Assembly: GCF_021495345.1 (NCBI RefSeq) | Contig: NZ_CP099397.1 | Coordinates: 4,719,001 to 4,783,000, forward strand | DNA from: Pseudomonas hydrolytica | GTDB lineage: Bacteria; Pseudomonadota; Gammaproteobacteria; Pseudomonadales; Pseudomonadaceae | Direction of reading: 5' to 3' | DNA: 64,000 nucleotides | In this document: one piece after another, positions 18,801 to 26,352 of the stretch | Layout of the letters: each line of letters begins with the position of its first letter | Position numbering within the stretch: the first letter of the stretch is position 1 | Translations under genes and position numbers: made by a program | The notes under the pieces: model-generated | The model's input: only the letters and a program-made list of their open reading frames with translations | What the model was told of the DNA's origin: nothing | Databases searched by the model: none

Positions 18801-20444
18801 ATGCTTCCCCTCATGCCCGCCCTCGACGCCCCCGAACTTTATTACCTGGCCAACTTCCGCAAGGCCCTAGACTGGCTCGATACCCATCATCGCGAGCTGA
18901 TGGACGCGGCCGAGCAGGCCTTTATCGCCAGCTTCATCCAGCTGCCGCTGCCGGCCCAGGCGCTGCTGGTGAGGCTGGTGATGCGCAAGGGCGTGCACTT
19001 TCGCGCGAGCAAACTCAGCTACGCCGAGATCGGCGCCATCGACAACGCCGCCGCGCCTCTATTGGAACTGGACTGGCTGATCGACGACGCCGCGCTGACC
19101 TTCGACGAACTCGGCGCGCTGCTGCTCAAGGACGAACTGGCTGCGCATTTCGCCGCCGACCTGCCGCGCGGCGCGCTGAAAAAGAGCGAACTGCTGGCGC
19201 ATCTGCGCGAGCTGCATGTCGAGCCGCGCAGCCTGACCGACTGGTGCCCGCACCTGGAAGACCGTCTGCTGAGCCTGGCCATCGGGCCGCTGTGCGACCG
19301 CCTGCGGCTGATGTTCTTCGGCAACCTGGCGCAGGCCTGGTCGGAATTCGTCCTGGCCGATCTGGGCATCTTTCGCTACGAGCAGGTGCCGATCACCCCG
19401 GGCTCGCGCGGCTTCCGCAGCCGCCAGGACGTCGACGACTACCTGCACCTGCGCCTCTGCCGCGACGCCTTCGACGCCGGCATGGCGGTAACCGAGGTGC
19501 TGCAACTGCTCGGTGATTTCGCCACCGACAACCCGCATATCGGCGAGCGCCACCAGCGCCTGCTGCTGCGCCTGGCCCAGCAACTGGAACGCGCCGGCGA
19601 GCTGGAGTCGGCGCTGACGCTGTACCGCGACACCAGCGCGGTCGGCTCACGGCAGCGGCAGATCCGCGTGCTGGAGCGCCTGGGCCGCGATGCCGAGGCG
19701 CTGGCCCTGGCCGAACAGGTCATCGATTCGCCATATAACGGCGAGGAGGCGCAGCTGGCCGAACGGGCGCGCACCCGTCTGTGCAGACGCCTCGCCCTGC
19801 CGACTCCGGCCAGGGCGGCGAAGCTGGTGGAGGATCGAATCGACCTGCGCCTGCCACGCGCCGCCAGCGTCGAGCTGGCCGTGGCCGCGTATCTGGCCGG
19901 ACCCGATGCCCCGGTGCATTACGTGGAGAACACGCTGATCTGCGGGCTGTTCGGCCTGCTCTGCTGGGAGGCGATCTTCGCCCCGCTGCCCGGCGCCTTC
20001 TTCCACCCCTTCCACGCCGGCCCGGTGGACCTGCACCGCGCCGACTTCCACGCCCGGCGCAGCGAGCTGTTCGCCGCCTGCCTGGCGCGCCTGGACGATG
20101 GCAGCTACATCGAGGCCATGCGCCGCACCCATGCCGAGAAGTTCGGCATCCAGTCACCCTTCGTGTTCTGGGAGCTGCTCGACGCCGAGCGCCTGGAGCA
20201 GGCGCTGGCCTGCCTGCCGCCGGCACACCTGGGCGCCTGGTTCCGCCGCCTGCTCGCCGATATCCGCGAGAACCGCGCCGGCATGCCCGACCTGATCCAG
20301 TTCTGGCCGGCCGAGCGGCGCTACCGGATGATCGAGGTGAAAGGCCCGGGCGACCGCCTGCAGGACAACCAGAAACGCTGGCTGGCGTTCTGCGCCGAGC
20401 ACGGCATGCCGGTCAGCGTCTGCTATGTGGAGTGGGCTGAGTGA
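18801..20444 (+). CDS. fan1: FAN1-like structure-specific nuclease (VRR-NUC)
   Basis: 547 residues, close to the 559-residue P. aeruginosa FAN1 whose structure is known. An N-terminal helical and SAP-like region (about 1-150, with LPRGALKKSELLAHLR) and a TPR-like helical middle are followed by a C-terminal VRR-NUC nuclease with D497 (MPDLIQF), E512-V-K514 and Q521 as PD-(D/E)XK residues. FAN1 makes 5'-flap incisions and digests 5'-3' to unhook interstrand crosslinks. No Shine-Dalgarno precedes the ATG at 18801 or the alternative ATG at 18813. With a LexA box ending 4 bp upstream, the mRNA may be leaderless or nearly so. It overlaps the helicase start (GTGA). Confidence 0.9.
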   Translation: MLPLMPALDAPELYYLANFRKALDWLDTHHRELMDAAEQAFIASFIQLPLPAQALLVRLVMRKGVHFRASKLSYAEIGAIDNAAAPLLELDWLIDDAALTFDELGALLLKDELAAHFAADLPRGALKKSELLAHLRELHVEPRSLTDWCPHLEDRLLSLAIGPLCDRLRLMFFGNLAQAWSEFVLADLGIFRYEQVPITPGSRGFRSRQDVDDYLHLRLCRDAFDAGMAVTEVLQLLGDFATDNPHIGERHQRLLLRLAQQLERAGELESALTLYRDTSAVGSRQRQIRVLERLGRDAEALALAEQVIDSPYNGEEAQLAERARTRLCRRLALPTPARAAKLVEDRIDLRLPRAASVELAVAAYLAGPDAPVHYVENTLICGLFGLLCWEAIFAPLPGAFFHPFHAGPVDLHRADFHARRSELFAACLARLDDGSYIEAMRRTHAEKFGIQSPFVFWELLDAERLEQALACLPPAHLGAWFRRLLADIRENRAGMPDLIQFWPAERRYRMIEVKGPGDRLQDNQKRWLAFCAEHGMPVSVCYVEWAE

Positions 20445-22750
20445 GCCTGCGCATCGCCGTGCGCGAGCTGTGCGAGTTCACCGCCAAGGAGGGCGACCTC
20501 GACCTGCGCTTCACCCCCTCGCCCACCGCTCAAGAGGGTATCGCGGGGCATGCCACGGTGGTCGCCAGGCGCGGCCCCGACTATATGTCCGAGCTGGCCG
20601 TAAGTGGCGAGTTCGAGGAACTGACGGTCAGCGGCCGCATCGACGGCTTCGACCCCGAGTTTCGCCTGCTGGAAGAGATCAAGACCCACCGCGGCGACGT
20701 CGCGCGCATCCCGGCCAACCATCGCCTGCTGCACTGGGCGCAGGTCAAGGTCTACGGCTGGCTGCTGTGCCAGGCGCTGGAACTCGATGAGCTGGACCTG
20801 GCGGTGGTGTACTTCAACGTCATCAGCCAGAAGGAAACGGGGTTTCGCGAGCGCCATAGCGCTGAGGCATTGCGCCAGTTCTTCGAGCTGCAATGCCGCC
20901 GCTATATCCACTGGGCGCGCCAGGAGCAGGCCCATCGCCTGGCGCGCGACGCAGCGCTGACCACGCTGCGCTTTCCCTACGCCGAATTTCGCCATGGCCA
21001 GCGGCAACTGGCCGAGGCCGTGTACCGCGCCGCGCGCGACGGCCATTACCTGTTGGCGCAGGCCACCACCGGCATCGGCAAGACCCTCGGCACCCTGTTC
21101 CCGCAGCTCAAGGCCATGCCCGGCCAGCAGATCGATCGCCTGTTCTTCCTCAGCGCCAAGACCCCAGGCCGGCGCCTGGCGCTGGACGCGCTGCAGCGCC
21201 TGCGCCAGCCCGAGACGCCGCTGCGGGTGCTGGAGCACGTGGCCCGCGACAAGGCCTGCGAGCATCCGGACAAGGCCTGCCACGGCGAATCCTGCCCACT
21301 GGCCAGGGGCTTCTACGATCGCCTGCCGGCGGCGCGCAGCGCGGCGCTGAAGGAGCGCTGGCTGGATCAGCAGGCCGTGCGCGAGATCGCCATCGCCCAC
21401 GGCATCTGCCCCTACTACCTGAGCCAGGAGCTGTGCCGCTGGAGCGACGTGGTGGTGGGCGACTACAACTACTACTTCGACCTCGGCGCCCTGCTGCACA
21501 GCCTGACCCTGGTCAACCAGTGGCGCGTCTGCCTGCTGGTGGACGAGGCGCACAACCTGGTCGAACGCGGCCGCAGCATGTACAGCGCCGAGCTGGACCA
21601 GGCGCGCTTCAAGGCCATGCGCCGCGACGCCCCGGCCAAGCTCAAAGGCGTGCTGGAGCGGGTCGACCGCCACTGGAACCAGCTGCACCGCGAGCAGCAG
21701 GTGCCTTACCAGGTCCATCCGCTGGCACCGGACCTGCTGCTCGCCGCCCTGGGCAAGGCGGTCAGCGCCATCACCGATCATCTGACCGACCAGCCCGAAG
21801 GCAACGCCGGCGAACTGCTGCGTTTCTACCTCGACGCCATGTTGTTCTGTCGCCTGGCCGAGAGCTTCGGCCCACACTCGCTGTTCGACATCAGCCGCGT
21901 CGAGGGCGACAAGGGCCGCAGCTACTCCACCCTGTGCATCCGCAACGTCCTGCCGGCGCCCTTTCTCGGCCCGCGCTTCGAGCAGGCGCACAGCGCCACG
22001 CTGTTCTCCGCCACCCTCAGCCCCAGCCACTACTACCTCGACCTGCTCGGCCTGCCGCAGGAGACGCAGTGCCTGGACGTCGACTCGCCATTCCACGCCG
22101 AGCAGCTGCAGGTGCGCGCGGTGCGCAACCTGTCGACCCGCTACCGCGACCGCGACGCCTCGCTGGCGCCGATCTGCCGGCTGATCGCCGGTCAGTACGG
22201 CGAACGGCCGGGCAACTACCTGGCCTTCTTCAGCAGCTACCAGTACCTGCAACAGGTGCTGGACCTGCTGGCCCGCGAGTACCCCGAGATTCCCGTCTGG
22301 GTGCAGTCGCGGCAGATGGACGAGGCGGCGCGCCAGGGCTTTCTCGAACGCTTTCAGGTCGGCGGGCGCGGCATCGGCTTCGCTGTGCTCGGCGGGGTGT
22401 TCGGCGAAGGCGTCGACCTGCCCGGCGAACGCCTGATCGGCGCCTTCGTCGCCACCCTCGGCCTGGCCCAGGTCAACCCGATCAACGAGGAAATCCGCCA
22501 GCGCATGCACGCGCTGTTCGGCGACGGCTACGACTACACCTACCTCTACCCCGGCCTGCAGAAGGTGGTGCAGGCCGCCGGCCGGGTGATCCGCACCACC
22601 GAGGACGAAGGCGTGCTCTACCTGATCGACGACCGTTTCGCCCGCCCGGAAGTACGCCGTCTGCTGCCGAGCTGGTGGCAGGTCGAGGCCATCCGCCTGC
22701 CCGCAGAAACGACAAAGGCGCCCGAGCGGGCGCCTTCAGTCGAAATCTGA
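20441..22750 (+). CDS. PD-(D/E)XK nuclease fused to XPD/DinG-like Fe-S helicase
   Basis: 769 residues beginning at a GTG that overlaps the fan1 stop. The N-terminal 150 residues look like a Cas4/RecB-type nuclease: GRID68G, EE79IK81 and a downstream QVKVYGW (Q101, Y105). The helicase part has Walker A ATTGIGKT (208-215), Walker B DEAH (368-371) and four cysteines placed as in XPD/DinG Fe-S domains (C273, C280, C285, C323). A C-terminal Helicase_C_2 domain follows. It should be an ATP-driven DNA helicase coupled to a nuclease. Coupling to FAN1 and the SOS box suggests a crosslink- or DNA-damage-repair unit. The last codons contain a terminator stem. Confidence 0.9.
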   Translation: MSLRIAVRELCEFTAKEGDLDLRFTPSPTAQEGIAGHATVVARRGPDYMSELAVSGEFEELTVSGRIDGFDPEFRLLEEIKTHRGDVARIPANHRLLHWAQVKVYGWLLCQALELDELDLAVVYFNVISQKETGFRERHSAEALRQFFELQCRRYIHWARQEQAHRLARDAALTTLRFPYAEFRHGQRQLAEAVYRAARDGHYLLAQATTGIGKTLGTLFPQLKAMPGQQIDRLFFLSAKTPGRRLALDALQRLRQPETPLRVLEHVARDKACEHPDKACHGESCPLARGFYDRLPAARSAALKERWLDQQAVREIAIAHGICPYYLSQELCRWSDVVVGDYNYYFDLGALLHSLTLVNQWRVCLLVDEAHNLVERGRSMYSAELDQARFKAMRRDAPAKLKGVLERVDRHWNQLHREQQVPYQVHPLAPDLLLAALGKAVSAITDHLTDQPEGNAGELLRFYLDAMLFCRLAESFGPHSLFDISRVEGDKGRSYSTLCIRNVLPAPFLGPRFEQAHSATLFSATLSPSHYYLDLLGLPQETQCLDVDSPFHAEQLQVRAVRNLSTRYRDRDASLAPICRLIAGQYGERPGNYLAFFSSYQYLQQVLDLLAREYPEIPVWVQSRQMDEAARQGFLERFQVGGRGIGFAVLGGVFGEGVDLPGERLIGAFVATLGLAQVNPINEEIRQRMHALFGDGYDYTYLYPGLQKVVQAAGRVIRTTEDEGVLYLIDDRFARPEVRRLLPSWWQVEAIRLPAETTKAPERAPSVEI
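22711..22737 (-). terminator. Terminator for the repeat-protein gene, embedded in helicase codons
   Basis: AAGGCGCCC and GGGCGCCTT form a 9-bp stem with a 4-nt loop. Read on the minus strand it is followed by TGTCGTTT, so it suits the convergent repeat-protein gene that stops 25 bp away. On the plus strand it lies inside the last codons of the helicase. Confidence 0.7.
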
Positions 22751-22761
22751 GCGAGGCGGCA

Positions 22762-23142
22762 TCAGCCGATACGGCTGGCGCCGACGCGGTCTGCACCATC
22801 GGCGGCGATACGATTGACGCCGACACGGTCCGCGCCATCGGCAGCGATGCGATTGACGCCGACACGGTCCGCACCGTCGGCAGCGATGCGATTGACGCCG
22901 ACACGGTCCGCACCGTCGGCAGCGATGCGATTGACGCCGACACGGTCCGCACCGTCGGCAGCGATGCGATTGACGCCGACACGGTCCGCACCGTCGGCAG
23001 CGATGCGATTGACGCCGACGCGGTCCGCACCATCTTCGGCAACCACCGGGGCAGCGAGTTGTTCAACGGAAACCTGCGGCAGGGCGAAAGCGCTGGCGGA
23101 CAGGGCGGCGATAACGAAGCTGGCGAGGATTTGCTTTTTCAT
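22762..23142 (-). CDS. Secreted protein made of seven 13-residue repeats
   Basis: 126 residues: a signal peptide (about 1-20, ending SASAFA), a 16-residue linker, then seven tandem repeats of DGADRVGVNRIAA. The first six are identical and the last is varied (GASRIG). The gene has an AGGAG site 8 nt before the ATG, an AT-rich upstream region and a downstream terminator, so it looks expressed rather than a chance frame. The mature protein would be a short, regular, glycine- and asparagine-containing solenoid or amyloid-like chain, or a precursor cut into peptides; none of these is demonstrated. I do not recognise a characterised family. It is convergent with the FAN1-helicase operon. Confidence 0.75.
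   Translation of the reverse strand: MKKQILASFVIAALSASAFALPQVSVEQLAAPVVAEDGADRVGVNRIAADGADRVGVNRIAADGADRVGVNRIAADGADRVGVNRIAADGADRVGVNRIAADGADRVGVNRIAADGADRVGASRIG
22765..23034. repeat. 39-bp tandem repeat array (7 units)
   Basis: Seven consecutive 39-bp units (for example GACACGGTCCGCACCGTCGG, followed by 19 more bases) encode the 13-residue repeats. Inner units are nearly identical in DNA, which points to recent amplification or gene conversion. Unit number is probably variable between strains. Confidence 0.9.
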
Positions 23143-23465
23143 GGTCAGGCTCCTGAGCGGGCTGGAAAGTGGCCACGGACCCTATGCTACCCATATAAAT
23201 TTGATTAAAAATCGCAAATAAACAAACAAAACAATCGTATATTTCGATTAGTTTAGCGACGGCGCGGACCGTAGGGTGCGCCGTGCGGACCAATGCACCA
23301 ATTCACCAATTAGCCAGGCAACCCATCGCTTGCGCTATTGATCGACAACCCCGTACAGGCGGTGCGCGCGGCGCACCCTACGGGGCTCCAACAAGACGGA
23401 AAGGATCAGGCCGTACGGGGCGCCGGACGCACCAGGCACCATACGAGCTCGCTATCTGCGGCGCC
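23143..23465. other. Intergenic region: AT-rich promoter and palindrome cluster
   Basis: The left part (about 23185-23256) is strongly AT-rich for this genome and probably holds the promoter of the repeat-protein gene on the minus strand. The right part carries three GTAGGGTGCGC-family copies (23271-23291, 23361-23382 and a degenerate one at 23414-23432). No gene is supported. Confidence 0.6.
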
Positions 23466-24887
23466 CTACGCCGGCAGTATCAGGCGCGCCTCCACGCCAC
23501 CTTCGACATTGCCGATCTGCAATTCACCGCCATGCAGCTCGGCCACTTCCTGCACGAAGTTCAGGCCCAGCCCGGTGCTCTTGCGGCCACCGTTGGGGCG
23601 CGGCAGGGAGTAGAAGCGCTCGGTCAGGCGCGCCAGGGCGTACTCGGGGATGGCTTCACCCTGGTTGAACAGGCACAGCACGATGCGCTCGCCCTGGCGC
23701 TCGGTGGCGATGCGGATGCACCCGCCGGGCGGGGTGAAGTCCAGGGCGTTGTCCAGCAGGTTGGCCAGCGCCTGACGCAGCAGAAAGCGTTCGCCGCGCA
23801 GGCTCAGGTTCGCCGGCACGGCCGGCTCGACTCGCAGGCCGGCAGCGACAATGCGCGCCTGCTGCGCCTGCAGCAACTCCTCGACCAGCGCCGCCAGCGG
23901 CACCGCCACGCGCTCCTCCAGGCCCTGACGCTGCTCCACCTGCGCCAGGTGCAGCAGGCGTTCGATGAGGTTCTGCAGGCGCGCGCTTTCCTGCTGGATA
24001 TTGGCCACGAAGCGCTGGCGCTGCTCGGCTGGCATGTCGCCGTCGAGCAGTTCGGCCGCGCCGCGAATGGCGGCCAGCGGGCTTTTCAGCTCGTGGGTCA
24101 GGGTGTGCACGTAGCGCTCGACGTAGGCCTTGCCCTCCAGCTCGGTGCGCATGCGCTCCACCGCCACGGCCAGTTGCCCCAGCTCGCCACCGCGTACCTG
24201 CGGCGCCTCGGCGCGCTGGCCCTCGCTGACCGCCTGGGCGTAGCGGGTGAGCTTGCCCAGGGCGGCGCCGAGCCACCAGGAGAGCAGTGCACCGATCAGC
24301 AGGCCCAGACCGATCAGCCCGGCGCCGAGCCAGCCCAGGCGCGTTTGCGAGCGCTCGATATAGGGCTGCAGGGTGCGGTTGGGCTTGGCCACCGAGACCA
24401 CGCCGATGATCCGCTCGCCATCTTTGATCGGCGCGGCGACGTACATCACCGAGGAGTCGGGGTCTTCCGGGTCCTCGCGGGTCGAGCGCGCACCGTACTG
24501 GCCGCGCAGGGTGAGCAGCACGTCGTTCCAGCGCGAGTAATCCTGGCCCACCGCCTGGCCGGTGGAGTCGAGCAGCACCATCCCCTGGTCGTCGGTGACG
24601 TAGATCCGGTGGTTGACCTCGGCCTTGGTCAGGCCCCAGATGCTCGCCTGCGGCTGGCGCCGGCCGTAGGCTTCCAGCGCCTCGGTCAGGCGGCCCTGGC
24701 CGAGGGTGCCGGCCTTGAGCTCATCGCGCAGGATCTCGGCCAGCAGGTTGGCGGTATCGACCAGGGTTTCCTCGGTGCTCTGGCGCACGCCGGGGCGTAT
24801 CTCGTCCATCACCGTGCTCAGCACGAACCAGCCGGCCAGGCCAACGAAGAGGAAGTAGACGAGGAAGATGCGTACGCCCAGCGGCAT
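23466..24887 (-). CDS. creC: Sensor histidine kinase CreC
   Basis: 473 residues: TM1 (about 8-28), a periplasmic sensor domain (to about 185), TM2 (about 190-212), a HAMP domain, the H-box HELKSPLAAIRGAAELL (histidine near 266) and a HATPase domain with N (LLDNALDFT) and G boxes (GLGLNFV). This is the usual CreC layout, sensing a cytoplasmic or periplasmic metabolic cue and phosphorylating CreB. Its only Shine-Dalgarno, AGAGAGG 7 nt before the ATG, lies inside the MITE-like element at 24891-25034. The 3' end runs into a palindrome copy near 23460. Confidence 0.92.
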   Translation of the reverse strand: MPLGVRIFLVYFLFVGLAGWFVLSTVMDEIRPGVRQSTEETLVDTANLLAEILRDELKAGTLGQGRLTEALEAYGRRQPQASIWGLTKAEVNHRIYVTDDQGMVLLDSTGQAVGQDYSRWNDVLLTLRGQYGARSTREDPEDPDSSVMYVAAPIKDGERIIGVVSVAKPNRTLQPYIERSQTRLGWLGAGLIGLGLLIGALLSWWLGAALGKLTRYAQAVSEGQRAEAPQVRGGELGQLAVAVERMRTELEGKAYVERYVHTLTHELKSPLAAIRGAAELLDGDMPAEQRQRFVANIQQESARLQNLIERLLHLAQVEQRQGLEERVAVPLAALVEELLQAQQARIVAAGLRVEPAVPANLSLRGERFLLRQALANLLDNALDFTPPGGCIRIATERQGERIVLCLFNQGEAIPEYALARLTERFYSLPRPNGGRKSTGLGLNFVQEVAELHGGELQIGNVEGGVEARLILPA

Positions 24888-24890
24888 GGT

Positions 24891-25034
24891 AAGAGCCTCT
24901 CTACGATCTCGCGGGCTAGAGGGAAACGGTGGCGCAAACGCCTGAGGAAGCGGAGTTTACAAGGGTAAATGAGCATTCCGAAGGCGTTTGCAACGCCGTT
25001 TAGCCGACGCGCAGCAGATCCTAGAGAGGCTCTA
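24891..25034. mobile_element. MITE-like palindromic element between creB and creC
   Basis: A 144-bp element. Its ends are an inverted repeat: AAGAGCCTCTCTAcGATCT at 24891-24909 matches the complement of 25016-25034 almost perfectly. The interior is itself palindromic (GGCGCAAACGCCT...GTTTAC / GTAAAT...AGGCGTTTGCAACGCC), so the whole unit folds into one long hairpin. There is no coding capacity. The right end contains the creB stop codon and the left end the creC ribosome site. A clear target-site duplication is not visible. Confidence 0.75.
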
Positions 25035-25712
25035 GCTCTCCGGCTGGTAGCTGTAGCCCAGGCCGCGATGGGTCTGGATCGGCTCTTCGGCTGGGGCGAT
25101 GGCACGCAGCTTGGCGCGCAGGCTCTTGATGTGGCTGTCGATGTTGCGCTCGTAGCCGGCCTCGCTGGCCACGCCGAGGGCGTCGAGCAACTGCTCGCGG
25201 GAATAGACCCGACGCGGCTGGCCGAGCAAGGTACGCAGCAGGCGGAACTCGTGACGGGTCAGACTCAGGGCCTGGCCATGGTAGTGGATGCAGAACGCCG
25301 CATCGTCGATCTGAAAGGCGCTCGCGGCGCCGGCGGCCGGCGTTTCACGCGGCGCCATGCGCTTGAGGATGACCTTGACCCGGGCGGCCACCTCGCGCGG
25401 GCTGAAGGGCTTGACCACGTAGTCGTCGGCGCCGATTTCCAGGCCCACCACGCGGTCGATCTCCTCGCTGCGGGCGGTGAGGAAGATCACCGGCACCTCG
25501 GAAAAGCGGCGCAGGCGCTTGCACACTTCGAAGCCGCTGATATCCGGCAGGCCGACATCGAGAATGGCCAGGTCGAAGGCGCCGTTTTCCAGCAGCGTCA
25601 GGGCCTCGCCGCCCAGGCTTGACCAGCGCGTGACGAAGCCTTCGGCCTGCAGGGCGTAGACCAAGGTATCGGCAATCGCGGCTTCGTCTTCGACTATCAG
25701 TATCTGCGGCAT
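25032..25712 (-). CDS. creB: Response regulator CreB (OmpR family)
   Basis: 226 residues: a receiver domain with DE (residues 8-9), the phosphoacceptor aspartate in LAILDVGLPDISG (about D53) and the lysine in VVKPFSPRE, followed by an OmpR-type winged-helix domain (LTRHEFRLLRTLL, DSHIKSLRAKL). It pairs with CreC, encoded downstream. The TAG stop is inside the terminal repeat of the MITE-like element, so the original end of creB may have been altered slightly by insertion. A purine-rich AGG/AGGA site precedes the ATG. Confidence 0.92.
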   Translation of the reverse strand: MPQILIVEDEAAIADTLVYALQAEGFVTRWSSLGGEALTLLENGAFDLAILDVGLPDISGFEVCKRLRRFSEVPVIFLTARSEEIDRVVGLEIGADDYVVKPFSPREVAARVKVILKRMAPRETPAAGAASAFQIDDAAFCIHYHGQALSLTRHEFRLLRTLLGQPRRVYSREQLLDALGVASEAGYERNIDSHIKSLRAKLRAIAPAEEPIQTHRGLGYSYQPES

Positions 25713-25854
25713 CGGGCGTCCTGCACCTGGAGTTCGGCAGCGGCAGACTGCCGAGGGCTGGGACCAGCGTCAAGCGGGGATGGGCGTGGGGCAGATGACC
25801 CGCCAGCAGATATCGGCGGTTGCCCTCGCCCCAGGGATAGCGAGCGGCTCGTTC

Positions 25855-26295
25855 TTACGGAATCTCGCCGCGAATGTACTGCTCCAGCTGGCGGATCAGG
25901 TTGGCCTGTTCGGCAATGGTGTCCTTGACCAGATCGCCGATGGAGAGCAGGCCGATCAGTTCGCCTTCGGCCAGCACCGGCAGGTGGCGCAGGCGACGTT
26001 CGGTCATCAGCTCCATACAGTGCTGCACGCTGTCGCGCGGGCCGACGCTGATGACGTCGCGGGTCATGATGTGGCTGATCTTGGTCTCGAGCACGGAGAG
26101 GTCGGCCAGCGCCACCTTGCGCACGTAATCGCGCTCGCTGACGATCCCGACCAGGCGCCCGCCGGACATGACCACCAGGGCGCCCACGCCCTTCTCGGCC
26201 ATGATCCGCAGGCCGTCGACCAGCGAATCTTCGCTGTCGACGCTGTAAACGTAGGCGTAGGGCTTGCTACGAAGCACTTCGGCAGCGGTTTTCAT
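25855..26295 (-). CDS. Two-CBS-domain protein
   Basis: 146 residues consisting almost wholly of a CBS pair (about 10-65 and 75-130, with VSERDYVRKV and LLSIGDLVKD). Stand-alone CBS proteins bind AMP, ATP or related ligands and regulate partners; no partner is evident here. A GGAG site stands before the ATG. It is separated from creB by 140 bp and from the chemoreceptor by 57 bp, all on the minus strand, so it could be cotranscribed with the chemoreceptor upstream. Confidence 0.85.
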   Translation of the reverse strand: MKTAAEVLRSKPYAYVYSVDSEDSLVDGLRIMAEKGVGALVVMSGGRLVGIVSERDYVRKVALADLSVLETKISHIMTRDVISVGPRDSVQHCMELMTERRLRHLPVLAEGELIGLLSIGDLVKDTIAEQANLIRQLEQYIRGEIP

Positions 26296-26352
26296 CGGCG
26301 CGGCTCCTGTTGTTTTTATCGTTTTTAACAGAGTTGGCCGCCGCGGTCAGCC

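Noticed and set aside
25780..26328. Plus-strand open frame over the CBS gene
   Set aside because: Antisense to the intact CBS-pair protein; no own signals.
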